A stretch of 42,154 nucleotides of DNA from Trichomonas tenax. Lineage: Eukaryota > Parabasalia > Trichomonadida > Trichomonadidae. The translations under genes were made by a program, and so were the position numbers. The stretch lies in contig JALKBU010000411.1 in assembly GCA_023091735.1 (NCBI GenBank), forward strand, positions 1 to 42,154. The letters are read 5' to 3'. Below are positions 40,367 to 42,154 of this stretch, piece by piece. A model generated the notes under the pieces. The model was not told where the DNA came from and made no database searches. It saw only the letters and a list, made by a program, of their open reading frames with translations. Positions within the stretch are counted from its first letter, which is position 1; each line of letters starts with the position of its first letter.

Positions 40367-40923
40367 TATTATTGCATATTCAATAAAATTGTTTGTTTAC
40401 CATATATTACTACATAGATCAGCTTTTTAAAGGAAATAATATTAATAATCATGGGTATTTTTTAAGCAAATGTGTGTCTTTCCTAGATAAAACGAAACTA
40501 CATCCAAAATAAAAACGATTGGTCGCTTTAGAATTGCAAAATCATGCATTTATGAGCTCAAAAGATTAAATGATTCGGAAAAAATAGATTTAAAACATAG
40601 ATTAAGGCTGCTAATATACGCAAAATCCCAATACGGCGGAAAAGGCTCATATGCATCTGAAATACGCAAATGCGTACGCAAAAAATAAAAAAGTGCTTTG
40701 TTTGATTCAAAAATAAAAGATTTTACGAATCTAAATCAGTTTATAACTTGTATAATTAATTCTGAATCAATTGAAATCATAATTTGAAACATTTTTAAAA
40801 TAACGGTTTCTGAGTTTACATTTTGATCACTCGAATTTTTTTCTGTTTGTATTTCTATTTTTGTCAGATTTTATTTTTGATATGTTGATATTCAAACTAC
40901 AATGGACATATATGGTTTAAATT

Positions 40924-41107
40924 GATTCGTTATGCGTATTCAAAATATTTTCTCATAGAATATTTTCTTAAGTGCGTATAAATTAACTAAATTCAAAACG
41001 GTTATCCATTCAATTTTCAGTTCTGCAAAACCGTCTGCGTGCAGTCAATCTATATACGCTTAAGAAAATATTCTATGAGAAAATATTTTGAACAAACATA
41101 ACGAATC
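40924..41107. mobile_element. 184-bp hairpin element inside copy B
   Basis: 40924-40980 and 41053-41107 are inverse copies: CAAAATATTTTCTCATAGAA plus TATTTTCTTAAG is identical in both arms, with GATTCGTTATG at the outer end. The loop is about 72 bases. It is absent from copy A, consistent with a MITE-sized insertion. Confidence 0.75.
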
Positions 41108-41369
41108 CAATAGAACAACAATATATAGAGAATTCGATCAGCAATCATATTTTATAACTAAGTTCTAAAAAGTAACAACCTTTATTTCACATCTTGGTTG
41201 GGTCATCAAAGTCCATCAACAGAGGCTTTTCAATATGCAAAAAGTGACCATTTTAGCAATTTTAACATTTTCCGCAGCTTTTTGCGTAAAAAAACCAAAT
41301 TTTTTTAAAATATTTTTATCAAAATTTTTCAATTGAGAGGAATCATACAAAAATGTGAATCTCAAGATT

Positions 41370-41460
41370 GTCCGCAGCTTTTCGTGCAAAACTTGGTGCA
41401 TATATTAGCATTAGCATGTGCATTATATTACCAAAGTTTCGAGCCACACCTCTGTAAAAA
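41370..41460. repeat. Dispersed repeat, inverse of 6745-6870
   Basis: TCCGCAGCTTTTCGTGCAAA, AACTTGGTGCATATATTAGC, ATTATATTACCAAAGTTTCG and CACCTCT match 6745-6870 inverted. The first block repeats locally at 41269 (TCCGCAGCTTTTTGCGTAAA). Confidence 0.65.
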
Positions 41461-41763
41461 CATATTGAATTGTAAAGTATTTGAAAATATTCAATTGTCA
41501 TGACATGTAAAATAAATTTTTGCTATTAAACTGGGAAGATTTTATTACTGATTTAGACTTACTGTTCGATAATTATCGGAACAAAAATCAATGGCGGATT
41601 TTCACTAACCCTAAATTATTGAGAAGAAAATAATCGTATTAAGATACTATATTTTTGAACAAAATTACATCCCATCTGTTAAAATCAGTTATTGATCAAA
41701 TTGATGTAAACTTCACAAAAAATATAATCAAAGCGGTTTTAGCCGCAATTTGACGTCAAAAAA
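41461..41763. other. Upstream spacer of the SH3b gene
   Basis: AT-rich; GACATGTAAA at about 41502-41511 is the reverse complement of the recurrent box. No initiator close to the ATG is convincing; TTTGACGTCAAAAAAATG is directly upstream. Confidence 0.5.
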
Positions 41764-42154
41764 ATGTTTGCGATCCTATTCGGGTTCTCTTCTTCCTCAA
41801 TGAGGAGAAGAATTAGACTTCCTGAGGCCAACGCTGCATCTGCTGTCTGCACATCATCTGTTGGCCTTAACGTTCGTGCATCTCCATCAACAAGTGCTGG
41901 AATCCTCGGTTCTATCGGTAATGGGCAATCAATTCCAGTCACTGGACGTAATGGCGACTGGTGGCAGGTTAGCTTCAACGGAAGAACAGGTTACTGCTAT
42001 TCTGATTATTTAAGAGTTCCGGGCAGTGTTAACTCCAATGTTGGTCTCAACGTTCGCTCTGGACCAGGCACAAACTACGGTAGAACCGGCGGCCTTAGCA
42101 ACGGACAAGGTGTCAACATTTACTCTGTTAGAAATGGCTGGTTCAAGGTTGATC
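41764..42154 (+). CDS. SH3b-domain protein, N-terminal part of a probable NlpC/P60 peptidoglycan hydrolase (runs off window)
   Basis: 130 residues to the window end, no stop. The start MFAILFGFSSSS is hydrophobic, followed by a basic MRRRIRL, then two bacterial SH3 domains: SVGLNVRASPSTSAGILGSI to GRTGYCYSDYLRV (about 32-84), and NVGLNVRSGPGTNYGRTGGL to RNGWFKV (about 90 on). T. vaginalis is known to have laterally acquired NlpC/P60 enzymes with two N-terminal SH3b domains that cut bacterial peptidoglycan; the order here fits, but the catalytic domain lies outside the window, so the enzyme part is inference. GC content rises sharply from the ATG. Confidence 0.8.
   Translation, partial: MFAILFGFSSSSMRRRIRLPEANAASAVCTSSVGLNVRASPSTSAGILGSIGNGQSIPVTGRNGDWWQVSFNGRTGYCYSDYLRVPGSVNSNVGLNVRSGPGTNYGRTGGLSNGQGVNIYSVRNGWFKVD

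Larger units (their letters stand above)
39110..41375 (+). repeat. Dispersed 1.5-kb repeat, copy B, with ~0.7-kb insertion
   Basis: Inverse copy of 10600-12140 (see copy A). Homology is continuous to about 40582 (GATTCGGAAAAAAT) and resumes at about 41290 (AACCAAATTTTTTTAAAATA), so about 0.7 kb is extra here. The extra segment holds the 40924-41107 hairpin. Confidence 0.85.

Overview
This window looks like nuclear DNA of a parabasalid protist, most like Trichomonas vaginalis or a close relative. The DNA is AT-rich and no introns are apparent. Several genes have an initiator-like TCA(C/T)(T/A) motif about 10-25 bases before the ATG, as known for trichomonad promoters. The gene content is typical: BspA-like leucine-rich repeats, beta-helix surface (Pmp-like) proteins, an R2R3 MYB regulator, a C1 cysteine peptidase fragment, and two enzymes of bacterial type. 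Species cannot be fixed from the sequence alone.

Layout: 1-83 is the 3' end of a phage tail-collar-like CDS. 823-2103(-) is a PH-domain AGC (Akt-like) kinase with a ~21-bp promoter repeat. 3.9-5.1 kb holds a small TIR element next to a Pmp-like pseudogene. 5562-6248(-) is a UBL-UBA-UBA (Rad23-like) protein. 6.3-13.1 kb is gene-poor: dispersed repeats, hairpins, copy A of a 1.5-kb repeat carrying a broken ORF, and a 951-bp TIR element. 13.3-17.9 kb(-) holds a VPS9 Rab-GEF and a catalytically dead calpain-like protein. 18.3-21 kb holds a decayed membrane protein, a MITE and a BspA pseudogene. 21.2-22.2 kb(-) is class II fructose-bisphosphate aldolase. 22.7-29.9 kb has two inverted Pmp-like pseudogenes around an oleate hydratase (25409-27115, -) and a 1.1-kb foldback element. 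30.0-31.9 kb(-) is a 619-aa serine/lysine-rich protein. 32.6-35.2 kb(+) holds three tandem Pmp-like copies, the third fused to a cysteine peptidase fragment. 36.0-37.6 kb(-) holds a MYB factor and a 106-aa protein. 37.7-41.4 kb holds another Pmp pseudogene and inverted copy B of the 1.5-kb repeat. The window ends in the N-terminus of an SH3b (NlpC/P60-type) protein.

All nine intact genes lie on the minus strand. The plus strand carries pseudogenes, repeats and two CDS cut by the window edges. The living genes are housekeeping or signalling (kinase, Rab GEF, ubiquitin shuttle, glycolysis, lipid enzyme, transcription factor) and do not form one pathway. The most interesting signals are in the repeats: a MITE family whose outer end carries an initiator-like sequence, an inverted 1.5-kb duplication whose two ORFs are broken at different sites, a foldback element built of GGAAT-rich arms, a peptidase/Pmp chimera, and a dead calpain.
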